From an uncultured Bacteroides sp. (GTDB lineage: Bacteria > Bacteroidota > Bacteroidia > Bacteroidales > Bacteroidaceae), in NCBI GenBank assembly GCA_900556625.1, contig USPQ01000041.1, positions 1 to 23,422 on the forward strand: a stretch of DNA of 23,422 nucleotides. The letters run 5' to 3'. Below are positions 1-7,927 of this stretch, one piece after another. The position numbers and the translations under genes were made by a program. The number at the start of each line of letters is the position of its first letter. The stretch's first letter is position 1. The notes under the pieces were generated by a model. It was not told the DNA's origin. It worked only from the letters and a program-made list of their open reading frames with translations, and searched no databases.

Positions 1-1
1 G

Positions 2-757
2 CGCATTATGCTGAACTTCCGTTTGAACGGAAATACTTATAAATCTGTATATGGAGGATTTGGAGAAGCTCTAGCTAACTTGAACGATGCCTATAAGAAA
101 GACTCTTCGGTAGATAGTAAGTTGAATGTAAACTCAATGATACAGTATCAGGATGGTGAAAGTCCTACTGCCCTTTTTGCAGTTCGTTCGTTAGGCATCG
201 ATCCGGCAACGGGTAAGGAAGTATTTCTCACCAAGAACGGAACTCCTACATTCGATTATAATGCTGACGACCGTGTGAAGATAGCCGATACCAATCCGAA
301 AATTCGGGGTGTATTCGGTATATCGTTTACTTACAAGAATTTGCAGGCAAGTGTCAACTTGCGTTATAACTTAGGTTCGTTTGCATTCAACTCGGCTTTG
401 TTTAACAAGGTAGAAAATATTTCTGCATCGAACATTGCTTATAATCAGGATAAGCGTGCTTTGTATAGCAGATGGCAGAATGCCGGTGATGTATCACAGT
501 TCAAGGGTATTTCATTAACTACCCAGACTCCGATTTCATCTCGCTTTGTTCAACGCGACAATTATCTGCGTGGCGAAAGTGCACGTATCAGTTGGGATTT
601 TTCCAGAGACGAATGGATTAAGCGTTTGTTCCTGAAAGACCTGCGGTTTAATGTTTCATTCAATGATTTCTTCGACTTGAGCGAAATGAAACGGGAAAGA
701 GGAACGGACTATCCGTTCCAGAGAGCCATATCTTTCGGATTAAGTGCTCGTTTCTAA
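2..757 (+). CDS. SusC-like TonB-dependent receptor, C-terminal part (5' end outside window)
   Basis: The reading frame is already open at base 2, so this is the last ~251 residues of a longer gene; the first ATG at 8 is internal. The visible protein has the alternating polar and aromatic strands of an outer-membrane beta-barrel. It ends in Arg-Phe (…FGLSARF), the terminal-Phe barrel signature used by SusC/RagA-type receptors. The segment around YNADDRVKIADTNPKIRGVFG is typical of the last third of SusC proteins, where an Asp-rich loop precedes the final strands. Family knowledge: such receptors import oligosaccharides or peptides through the outer membrane using TonB energy, with a SusD-like lid. 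The SusD-like gene starts 34 nt downstream, which supports the pairing. Plug, TonB box and any STN domain lie outside the window and cannot be assessed. Confidence 0.93.
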   Translation, partial: RIMLNFRLNGNTYKSVYGGFGEALANLNDAYKKDSSVDSKLNVNSMIQYQDGESPTALFAVRSLGIDPATGKEVFLTKNGTPTFDYNADDRVKIADTNPKIRGVFGISFTYKNLQASVNLRYNLGSFAFNSALFNKVENISASNIAYNQDKRALYSRWQNAGDVSQFKGISLTTQTPISSRFVQRDNYLRGESARISWDFSRDEWIKRLFLKDLRFNVSFNDFFDLSEMKRERGTDYPFQRAISFGLSARF

Positions 758-791
758 CGATAACAATACACGAATAAATATAGAATTAAGT

Positions 792-2345
792 ATGAAAAGA
801 AATATATCACATTTATTATATATAGTAGCCATAGGCTTCTTTACTTCCTGTAGCGACTTTCTGGATGTGGCACCGAAGGACAAGGTATTGGAAGAAGACC
901 AGTATAAAACGGAAGCAGGTATTCATGGAGCTTTAAACGGGCTTTACAGGCAATTAATATCTACCTCCCTTTACGGGGCGAATTTATCTCAGACTGCTCT
1001 GGACGCAATGGGGCACTTTTATACCTATCCTCCGTCACAACCGTCGGGAAATAAATTGTCTGCCACATTGTTTTTCCTCTGTAACGGACGGTCCGAAGAG
1101 TATGGAGCAGCTGAAAGCATATTTGCCGATATATGGAAAAGCGGATATAATACGCTTCTCAATATCAACTATTTTTTGAAAAGCATGGAGGGATCGACTG
1201 CTGTTATCGGTAGTAACAATAAAGATGTATTGATGGGTGAGGCATACGGATTACGGGCTTATCTTCATTTTGACCTTTTCCGTTTGTTCGGCCCCAGATG
1301 GGAAGATCGTTCGAATATCAATAAGGTTTTGCCGTATAGTAGAACTACGGATATGATACTGAATCATGTCGGTTATGAAGAAGATGTGTACTCCACTGCC
1401 GATGAATATTTGGATTATTTATTGGAGGATATTCGTGAGGCGGAACGGTTGTTGGCTGCTGACCCTATCCTGTCTGATGACTCTGCTATTAGTAAGGAGC
1501 TGATAAGTGATTTTTATAAGAATCGTAACAGACGTATGAATTATTATGCGGTGAAAGCGCTCGAAGCCCGTGTATTGCAATATATAGGAGACTATAAGAA
1601 TGCGGCTATAGCAGCCAAGGTAGTGACTGATCAGATAGGGGAAAAAGGAAAAGTGTTCTCATGGACAAATGTTACAACCGTACTTGCCAATATGGATTAC
1701 TCTTTCTTCAATGAAGTAGTTTTTGGAATCAACAATCCGGATATGCTTTCCAATTATAACTCCTTTTATAATAAAACGGATATAAACGATTTATATGCAG
1801 TAGACCGTGATAATTTGGTTCAAAACATCTATTCCGGTTTTGGTGATAACCTGAAAGCAATAATAGATGTCCGTGCCCGGCAGTGGACGGAAAGTAACGA
1901 CCAGGGAGGAAGTTCTGTCTCCTATTCGCAGAATGGTACCTACATCTCTAACAAGTTTAATATTTCAGCCAATAGTAATCTTCCCGCGTTGGTCGATTTC
2001 CAACCGTTGATTCGTGTCACTGAAATGTATTATATTCAGGCGGAAGTAGCCTTGAAAGATGGTGATAAAAAGACAGCTGCCGAACTATTGAACACGGTTT
2101 CTTCTCATAGAGGCATTCCGGAGACTAGCTTTTATTACTTGACGGAGAATGATATGGATGAACAATTCTATTCCCACATAGAGAGTGAATATTATAAGGA
2201 GTTTTATGGGGAAGGGCAAGTTTATTTTTATCATAAGCGGATGAAGAGCGATCAGATGTTTCCTGGATACGGAGGAGCTTCGGTGGCAGTAAATGCCAGT
2301 GCAATGTATAATATACCTATTCCGAATATTGAAACAGATATATAA
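792..2345 (+). CDS. SusD/RagB-like surface lipoprotein
   Basis: A 517-residue lipoprotein partnering the upstream SusC-like receptor; SusD proteins sit as a lid over the barrel and bind the ligand. The frame is open upstream to 744, but ATG at 792 is chosen because MKRNISHLLYIVAIGFFTSC is a complete lipoprotein signal with acceptor Cys20, and the SusC-like stop lies at 757. Cys20 is followed by SDFLDVAPKD, the usual SusD start, with early acidic residues of the Bacteroidetes surface-export type. The segment YKTEAGIHGALNGLYRQL matches the N-terminal helical region of the family, and the C-terminus (YNIPIPNIETDI) matches the usual PIP-containing ending. Length is normal for SusD. A strong Shine-Dalgarno is absent, which is usual in Bacteroides. 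The ligand cannot be inferred from sequence. Confidence 0.95.
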   Translation: MKRNISHLLYIVAIGFFTSCSDFLDVAPKDKVLEEDQYKTEAGIHGALNGLYRQLISTSLYGANLSQTALDAMGHFYTYPPSQPSGNKLSATLFFLCNGRSEEYGAAESIFADIWKSGYNTLLNINYFLKSMEGSTAVIGSNNKDVLMGEAYGLRAYLHFDLFRLFGPRWEDRSNINKVLPYSRTTDMILNHVGYEEDVYSTADEYLDYLLEDIREAERLLAADPILSDDSAISKELISDFYKNRNRRMNYYAVKALEARVLQYIGDYKNAAIAAKVVTDQIGEKGKVFSWTNVTTVLANMDYSFFNEVVFGINNPDMLSNYNSFYNKTDINDLYAVDRDNLVQNIYSGFGDNLKAIIDVRARQWTESNDQGGSSVSYSQNGTYISNKFNISANSNLPALVDFQPLIRVTEMYYIQAEVALKDGDKKTAAELLNTVSSHRGIPETSFYYLTENDMDEQFYSHIESEYYKEFYGEGQVYFYHKRMKSDQMFPGYGGASVAVNASAMYNIPIPNIETDI

Positions 2346-2370
2346 TTCAGTCTTTAAAAATAAATTCAAT

Positions 2371-3213
2371 ATGAAAAGAAACAGTTTTAAATGGTGTGTT
2401 TATACATTTCTATTTCTTGGGATAGGAATGGTATCTTGCGCTGACGAGGATTTAATGACTTATGAAGATGTTCCTCGAATTTATTTTAAATATGCTGATG
2501 CGTCCTCTTCCGACTTTGGAGAAAATGAAGATCAGATCACTGTTAATATGGGATATGACAGGCCGTTGAAAAACGACAGTATCATTAAGATTCCTATCAA
2601 ACTAATGGGACGAGTTTCGGAAACAGACCGGGCGGTAAAAGTAGTGATGATACCTGAAGAATCGACAGCCACAGAAGGAGAAGATATAGAGATTTTGTCT
2701 GCGTATCTACCTGCCAACTCAATCTTTGGTAATGTGGAAGTAAGGCTGAAACGTACGGAAGCCGTTGATAATGAAATGTTGTTTGCCCGTATCCGGTTGG
2801 CTTCGAATGAAAACTTTCATACGGATTATTCAACGTCCAGATATGATAAAGGAAACAATCGAAACGGATTGATTTATAGTATTTATTTTACGGCACTGGC
2901 TGAAAAACCCAGTTTATGGGCGGCTTCTTATTCGTCGATGACCTTAGAAAGTACATTCGGCGCATACAGTAATGCAAAAATGAATGTGATATATGAGGCT
3001 TGCGGAGTGACAAGAGAATATTTTGAGATTGATCCTGAAGATAACGACCCGACGGGTAAGGAAACGTTTACCAAACGTTTCTCGAGGGAAATTTCTTTTG
3101 GAATGGTTTCATTGATTAATCGTTACTTGGTAAAATATAAAAACGAGCATGGAGAGCCTTTGCTTGATGAATTTGGTGAAGAGGTCAAGATGCCTCTATC
3201 TAGTATTCAATAA
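2371..3213 (+). CDS. DUF4843-type surface lipoprotein
   Basis: A 280-residue predicted lipoprotein. The frame is open further upstream inside the SusD gene, but ATG at 2371 begins a proper signal (MKRNSFKWCVYTFLFLGIGMVSC) with acceptor Cys23 followed by ADEDL. The start of the mature part (YEDVPRIYFKYA), the segment around KNDSIIKIPIKLMG and the late NRYLVKYKNEHGEPLLDEFGE motif look like the DUF4843 family, by recognition rather than a search. Family members are usually encoded just after a SusD-like gene and just before a PKD-like lipoprotein, exactly as here. The role is unknown. By analogy with SusE/SusF it could be a surface binding subunit around the SusCD pair. It sits 25 nt after the SusD gene and 3 nt before the next gene, so co-transcription is likely. 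Confidence 0.82.
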   Translation: MKRNSFKWCVYTFLFLGIGMVSCADEDLMTYEDVPRIYFKYADASSSDFGENEDQITVNMGYDRPLKNDSIIKIPIKLMGRVSETDRAVKVVMIPEESTATEGEDIEILSAYLPANSIFGNVEVRLKRTEAVDNEMLFARIRLASNENFHTDYSTSRYDKGNNRNGLIYSIYFTALAEKPSLWAASYSSMTLESTFGAYSNAKMNVIYEACGVTREYFEIDPEDNDPTGKETFTKRFSREISFGMVSLINRYLVKYKNEHGEPLLDEFGEEVKMPLSSIQ

Positions 3214-3216
3214 AAG

Positions 3217-4920
3217 ATGATGGATATGAAATATATAATAGATTTACGGATAATAATTGTATGTGCCGGAATACTGTCTCTGTTTGCATGCAATGAAGAC
3301 AAGGGCAATTATGACTATGAAGCAATCAATCGGGTGACAGAAATTGCTAATATTCAGGAGAGCTATTCAGTGGAAGTAGGAGAACGGTTGTTGATTACTC
3401 CTGAACTCAATACTACTTCGGGCAATATGGATAATTTGGATTATACGTGGTATTATAAAAGCGGTTCTGCATGGAATGTATTGCAGGAGGGTAAAGACTT
3501 TGATTTTGTTATAGCCGATCCTATCGGATCTCCGAATAGTACTTATACTTGTGCCTTCGAAGCAAAAAACAAAGTGACGGATATTGCTTACCGACAAATT
3601 TTCAGTATAAGAGTATCGGGAACTTTCAACAAGGGATATGTCTTATTGTATGAGAAAGAAGACGGATTTGATATGGGAATGGTCGTTCAGAATTCTCAGA
3701 ATCAATATATACCGAAGTATAATATACTGGCTTCTACTGCACCTTCCCTGCAACGTGGAGGGGTAAAACCTTATGAGCTCAATATCTTTGCTGATCCCAC
3801 TGCTCCTCATCCATATCAGCCGGATGGTTCCAACCGTTCGGTTTACTTGCTGACCGACCATTATACGACACGTCTGAAAGTTGCTGATTTCAGTTGGGAT
3901 TCTTCGTATGATATATCCAATTCAGTGGAGAACGGTTCGCCTCTTCATCAGGAATATGTATCGACTGGGCAGCCTATTGTTGCGGAGAAGATGAAAGTGG
4001 GGTATTTTTCTACAAGTGGTGGTATAAAACCGCATGTATATGTATATGTGAAAGATGATAACGGACAGGGAAATTGGTATTTGCATAACACTTATCCTGT
4101 CTACTACTTCTTTTCCTATCCGATGAATGCCTATCGTACGGGGAATACCGTATACGATAGTGAACGTTACGAACCTGCTCCGTTTATATCGTGTGGTAAC
4201 AGAATAACATTGTTTTTCGATCAGGAACAAAATAAATTCAGTTGCCAGACTACATACCGTTCTTCCAATGATTTCAGCACATCGTTCTTTTTTACCGAAG
4301 ATTTTCTGGATGAGTCTTCCGACCATATTTTTAACTTTGATGATAAGAATGAGGGGTTGTTGTATATGGGCGAACGCTATACGAGTATAGCAAAGATGAC
4401 TTCTTTTGCTTTTCTGAAACAAAGTAACGGTACATTCAGATATATTGAATACGGTTTGCCGTCTAACACTACTGCTTTGGTGACGAAAGATAATAAATTG
4501 AGAACGTGTATATTTGATGCGTCTACCGGCATTGACCATGCCAAATTTATTGCTGCCGCTCCCGAACCCAACAATGCGTTTATCTATTATGCAACTGAAG
4601 ATAACCGGGTGTTTTATGCCGACGTATCGGGTAGCAATGCAGTGGTTAGAGAAATAACGGATGCTGTTCTTCCCGAAGGTTACAATGAAATAACCGCTTT
4701 AAAGTTTATGATTCCCAGTACAAGCAGTAAATATTTGGGAATCGCTACCTACAACAGTTCCTTAGGAAAGGATGAAGGAGGCAGAATAGACTTCTATTCC
4801 ATGCCGAATGCTTCTTCCGGTGCACTTGCCATAGCGACGCACAAGGTGAATGATGATGAAACGATAGAGATGTCGTGGAAAGGTTTTGGAAAGATAGTAG
4901 GTATGGATTATAAACCTTAA
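3217..4920 (+). CDS. PKD-like family surface lipoprotein
   Basis: A 567-residue lipoprotein with signal MKYIIDLRIIIVCAGILSLFAC; acceptor Cys25 is followed by NEDKGNYDY, the very recognisable start of the PKD-like lipoproteins that accompany DUF4843 proteins. Residues ~35-130 look like an Ig/PKD-type beta-sandwich (…TPELNTTSGNMDNLDYTWYY…). The remainder is rich in aromatic strands and could be a beta-propeller-like ligand-binding region, which is inference. Three in-frame ATGs lie at 3217, 3220 and 3226. The first follows the previous stop by 3 nt, and the last gives the cleanest signal peptide; I keep the longest and cannot discriminate. No catalytic motif is visible. It is probably a cell-surface accessory binding protein of the SusCD complex encoded upstream. 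Confidence 0.8.
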   Translation: MMDMKYIIDLRIIIVCAGILSLFACNEDKGNYDYEAINRVTEIANIQESYSVEVGERLLITPELNTTSGNMDNLDYTWYYKSGSAWNVLQEGKDFDFVIADPIGSPNSTYTCAFEAKNKVTDIAYRQIFSIRVSGTFNKGYVLLYEKEDGFDMGMVVQNSQNQYIPKYNILASTAPSLQRGGVKPYELNIFADPTAPHPYQPDGSNRSVYLLTDHYTTRLKVADFSWDSSYDISNSVENGSPLHQEYVSTGQPIVAEKMKVGYFSTSGGIKPHVYVYVKDDNGQGNWYLHNTYPVYYFFSYPMNAYRTGNTVYDSERYEPAPFISCGNRITLFFDQEQNKFSCQTTYRSSNDFSTSFFFTEDFLDESSDHIFNFDDKNEGLLYMGERYTSIAKMTSFAFLKQSNGTFRYIEYGLPSNTTALVTKDNKLRTCIFDASTGIDHAKFIAAAPEPNNAFIYYATEDNRVFYADVSGSNAVVREITDAVLPEGYNEITALKFMIPSTSSKYLGIATYNSSLGKDEGGRIDFYSMPNASSGALAIATHKVNDDETIEMSWKGFGKIVGMDYKP

Positions 4921-4933
4921 ACGATTTAGAAAG

Positions 4934-6343
4934 ATGAAAAATATGAAACTTAGAAAAATAATATGTCTGTTACTGGTGACTTGCAGTTCATGCAGCTTTT
5001 TTGCAGGATGCACGGATGACATCAACAATTATGAGAAACAGACAGCTGCTGAAGCTTCTAACAAAGTATTTATCAGCGATAAGTATGCTTCACTTGCTTT
5101 CAATGCCCAACGTACAGTAGAAGGTAAGGTTGCCAATATGGATACATTGGTTGCCAAACTGGTAGTCAATTGTACTTCTCCGGCAGGTGGCAATTTGACG
5201 GTGAAAGTTACTATTGATACATTGTTGGTAGATGTATACAATAAGAAAAATGAAACATCCTATCACCGGTTTGCAAGTAATTGGATCAGGTTGAATAAAT
5301 CGACCCTGACCATTCCCGAGGGAAGTATGGAATCTGCAGATACACTTACCGTTGCCTTGACCCGGCCTTTGGACGGGTTTACCAGTATGGACGGATACAT
5401 CATGCCGGTGCGTATCACTTCGGCTTCGGGCTATGATGCACAAGTAGATTACAATAAAAGAGTCTCTTATCTGACGTTGGATGTGACACAGGAGAACGGT
5501 GTGGGATTTGAAGAAGGCAAAAACAGTGTGATGGTTGCAGGAAACGAAAGTTTCACCGGATACGATCTGCCGCTTATGGCTTATATTGCGTCAGACAATG
5601 ATATAAATATCGGGCTGGAAGTAGACAATAGTCTGGTAGCAGCTTTCAATAGCAAATATGGGACAGCTTTCAAAACCCTTGCCGTGAGTGACTGGGAATT
5701 GGCCGATGTTGCGTTACCGGCCGGCAGTACAACGGCTACGGGACATATCGCCTATAAGGGAGAGACGTCGCAGTTTGCGGGTGATAATTATCTTGTCCCC
5801 ATAAAGATAAAATCGGTTACGTCACCGGGTGCGGTAGAGCCTGTCAAGACTATGCGTACAGATGTATATTATCTGGTAGTGAATTCGGTATCCGGTGGGT
5901 ACACGCTTGAAAGCGATGATACTGCGTTTGGTGTGCGACAGACAGAAAGGAGCGGTTATAAAGCCCTGTCGGAAGAATATAAATTTACTCAAGGCAGTTG
6001 GGAAAGTATGTTCGAAGGAGGTTTCTGGGTATTGGATGTTCCGGCCAGTGTCACAATCGATTTGGGACATGAAGTTCGCAATATCACCGGAATATATCTC
6101 AGGGCGAACAATAGCTCGATGTCTCCTGCAAGCATGGACTTGTCTTATGCCGGAGAGGAACTCTATAATGCTACCCGTCTTTCGGTGAGCCTCGGTTCAA
6201 TAGCACTTCCCAGCCGATGCGAACACATGTACTTCAAGTTTGCCGAACCTGTGAATGCCCGCTATATCGGACTGAATAATATGGTAGCTAAATCGAAGTA
6301 CTATTCTTGCAAAGATTTTTATATATATACTCAAAATGAATAA
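4934..6343 (+). CDS. Lipoprotein with two DUF1735-like repeats and a lectin-like C-terminus
   Basis: A 469-residue lipoprotein; the lipobox FFAGC places the acceptor at Cys26, followed by TDDINNYE. Two similar segments follow, ~40-180 and ~190-320. Each has a 'VDVYNKKNETSYH' or 'VAAFNSKYGTAFK' stretch, then an acidic and Gly-rich turn, the usual look of DUF1735 (BT_3987-type) domains that occur in tandem in PUL lipoproteins. The last ~130 residues (VTIDLGHEVRNITGIYLR, YIGLNNMVAKSKYYSCKDFYIY) resemble an F5/8-type discoidin-like beta-sandwich, typical of ligand binding. No enzymatic motif is seen. Gaps of 13 and 3 nt to its neighbours indicate an operon. Likely role: surface ligand capture next to SusCD. 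Start alternatives are 4934 and the ATG at 4943; the signal peptide works with either. Confidence 0.78.
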   Translation: MKNMKLRKIICLLLVTCSSCSFFAGCTDDINNYEKQTAAEASNKVFISDKYASLAFNAQRTVEGKVANMDTLVAKLVVNCTSPAGGNLTVKVTIDTLLVDVYNKKNETSYHRFASNWIRLNKSTLTIPEGSMESADTLTVALTRPLDGFTSMDGYIMPVRITSASGYDAQVDYNKRVSYLTLDVTQENGVGFEEGKNSVMVAGNESFTGYDLPLMAYIASDNDINIGLEVDNSLVAAFNSKYGTAFKTLAVSDWELADVALPAGSTTATGHIAYKGETSQFAGDNYLVPIKIKSVTSPGAVEPVKTMRTDVYYLVVNSVSGGYTLESDDTAFGVRQTERSGYKALSEEYKFTQGSWESMFEGGFWVLDVPASVTIDLGHEVRNITGIYLRANNSSMSPASMDLSYAGEELYNATRLSVSLGSIALPSRCEHMYFKFAEPVNARYIGLNNMVAKSKYYSCKDFYIYTQNE

Positions 6344-6346
6344 TCC

Positions 6347-7744
6347 ATGAAAAAATTATTATTAATGATCCTTCCTGCGTTTATCTGTGCAGGAAGTTTG
6401 TTTGCCCAAACATCTACTGTCAGTGGCGTGTGGGAAAGGGGTAAAACAAAAGCAGTCAAAATGTTCAAGATTGTAGAAGGCGGTAACTTGTCGGAAGTGG
6501 CCACTTCTGCGTTAGGAGAAGACGGTAGTTTCCGGATGACGTTTACCCCAGAGCAGGAAGGGTATTTCGTGTTGGGTACTTCCTCTTCGGTATTTCAGAA
6601 TCGTTATACATTTTATATGAAGCCGGGCGACCCATTGAATGTGCGGATATTGCCCGAAAGTTATGAACTGATAGGAAAAGAGAATACGGCAGAGAACAAG
6701 GAAATGGTCCGCTGGCATGATTTTATTTTTCCTTTGGAAGATAAAGCTGTGTATTTTATGGGAAAACACAGTACGTATGTAGACTTCTTTCCGCTGTTGG
6801 AAGAGAAACTGGATAAATTGGGTTCTTATAAAGTGAAGAAAACAAAGAATAAGGTTTTCGACACTACGTTTGCTGATTTTCGTAAGTATGATTTGCTGTT
6901 CAATGCCGTGCAGTTCATTTATACGGTAAGGTCGGCGCATCCGCAGAAGGAAGACTTTATTGATTATTACCGGCAAATAGATATTCCTGCTATCGCCCGT
7001 ACTACGAGTATTCTTAATTATCCCGGCGGATTGCGTTTATTTGTTAATGCATATATGCTCAAGGCCATGGTATCCGATTCCTCATCAGCCGGAGAGAAAC
7101 GAAAGAATCCCGTTTCGGCTATGCTGAAGGAAGATGTCGAGATGATTAGTAATGACACAATTAAAGGAGAAATAGCGTTAATGTTCAGCGGAATGAGTAA
7201 AACGCAGGTAGGACTGGAACAATATAAACAAGAATATGGCAGTTTCCTGGTCACCGACAGTCAGAAAAAGCGTTGGCAGCGTATCGAAGATAACTTTGCG
7301 GAGAATATGGAGAAAAAGAAGCCTATTAACTTTACGTTCCCTGATGCGGAAGGAAATGATGTATCTCTTTCCGATTTTCGTGGCAAGGTTGTCTATATTG
7401 ATATCTGGGCTACCTGGTGCGGTCCGTGTAAAAAGGAGATGCCTGCCATGAAAGCATTGGAAGCAGAATATAAAGACAATAAAGACATTGTATTTATGGG
7501 GATTAGTGTCGATGCGTCTAAAAATATCCAGAAATGGAAGGACTTCGTGATAAAAGAACAGCTCCCCGGTGTACAGCTTTTTGGCGGAGACATGGCGGGA
7601 CCTACATTATCCAAACCCTATAAGATAACAGGCATTCCTCGTTTTATGCTGGTTGGTAAAGACGGAAGTCTGATTTATATGGATGCTCCGCGTCCTTCTT
7701 CTTCCGAAATACGGGCAGTGTTGAACGACGCATTGAAGAAATAA
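6347..7744 (+). CDS. TlpA-type periplasmic thioredoxin/redoxin with DUF4369-like N-terminus
   Basis: A 465-residue exported protein with a Sec signal (MKKLLLMILPAFICAGSLFAQ) and no lipobox Cys. Residues ~22-120 look like the beta-rich DUF4369-type domain seen at the front of many Bacteroidetes redoxins, followed by a mainly helical linker. Residues ~325-465 form a TlpA/AhpC-TSA-type thioredoxin fold. The redox motif WCGPC is at residues 357-361, preceded by VYIDIWAT, and the cis-Pro is Pro431 in GIPRF. Both active-site cysteines are intact. Family role: thiol-disulfide reduction in the periplasm. Its place 3 nt after the DUF1735-type lipoprotein gene suggests it helps process or fold an imported Cys-containing ligand or the locus's own proteins; this is inference. 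WCGPC is the reducing-type sequence rather than DsbA-like CPHC. Confidence 0.92.
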   Translation: MKKLLLMILPAFICAGSLFAQTSTVSGVWERGKTKAVKMFKIVEGGNLSEVATSALGEDGSFRMTFTPEQEGYFVLGTSSSVFQNRYTFYMKPGDPLNVRILPESYELIGKENTAENKEMVRWHDFIFPLEDKAVYFMGKHSTYVDFFPLLEEKLDKLGSYKVKKTKNKVFDTTFADFRKYDLLFNAVQFIYTVRSAHPQKEDFIDYYRQIDIPAIARTTSILNYPGGLRLFVNAYMLKAMVSDSSSAGEKRKNPVSAMLKEDVEMISNDTIKGEIALMFSGMSKTQVGLEQYKQEYGSFLVTDSQKKRWQRIEDNFAENMEKKKPINFTFPDAEGNDVSLSDFRGKVVYIDIWATWCGPCKKEMPAMKALEAEYKDNKDIVFMGISVDASKNIQKWKDFVIKEQLPGVQLFGGDMAGPTLSKPYKITGIPRFMLVGKDGSLIYMDAPRPSSSEIRAVLNDALKK

Positions 7745-7801
7745 ACAATATTATCAACAGGTTGATATACAAGTACTTCAATGGGTGCTAATAGCAGAGT
7801 T

Positions 7802-7889
7802 GTTGGGTATATATATACTGTGTGTTGGGCATATATATCCAACATGTTGTATCTATATACCCAGCATGTTGTATCTATATGTCCAATAC
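7802..7889. repeat. Four tandem 22-bp degenerate repeats
   Basis: Four consecutive 22-nt units start at 7802, 7824, 7846 and 7868, each beginning GTTG. Units 1-2 share GTTGGGyATATATAT and units 3-4 share GTTGTATCTATATryCCA. Unit 2 contains GTTGG (7824-7828) facing CCAAC (7839-7843) across an AT-rich loop. The GTTGGG(T/C)ATATA starts of units 1 and 2 can also pair, with G-U wobble, with the TATATACCCAGC and TATATGTCCAAT ends of units 3 and 4, so a larger fold is possible. The array occupies most of the 183-nt gap between the redoxin and protease genes; the rest of that gap shows no clear promoter. Confidence 0.88.
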
Positions 7890-7927
7890 ATAGGCACTCA
7901 ATACCCTCTTTTCCAATGTAATAGACT

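Noticed and set aside
744..791. Upstream extension of the first SusD-like gene to an ATG at 744
   Set aside because: It would overlap the SusC-like gene and put 16 polar residues before a complete lipoprotein signal peptide; the ATG at 792 fits.
2293..2370. Upstream extension of the DUF4843-type gene into the SusD gene
   Set aside because: It would bury the lipoprotein signal 26 residues inside the protein; the ATG at 2371 gives a standard signal and lipobox.
3922..4539. A 205-codon open frame on the minus strand inside the PKD-like lipoprotein gene
   Set aside because: It lies wholly inside a well-supported lipoprotein gene, has no recognisable domain or signal, and its composition (many Ile, Arg, Phe, Cys) is typical of an antisense shadow.
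5895..6188. A 97-codon plus-strand frame overlapping the two-repeat DUF1735 gene in another frame
   Set aside because: It is fully contained in a real gene, shows no recognisable motif and contains compositionally odd sequence expected from out-of-frame translation.
6512..6976. A 154-codon minus-strand frame inside the TlpA-type gene
   Set aside because: It is an antisense shadow of a clear redoxin gene, with no family resemblance and no promoter.
7802..7889. CRISPR array
   Set aside because: The 22-bp units abut directly with no unique spacers, and no cas gene is nearby.
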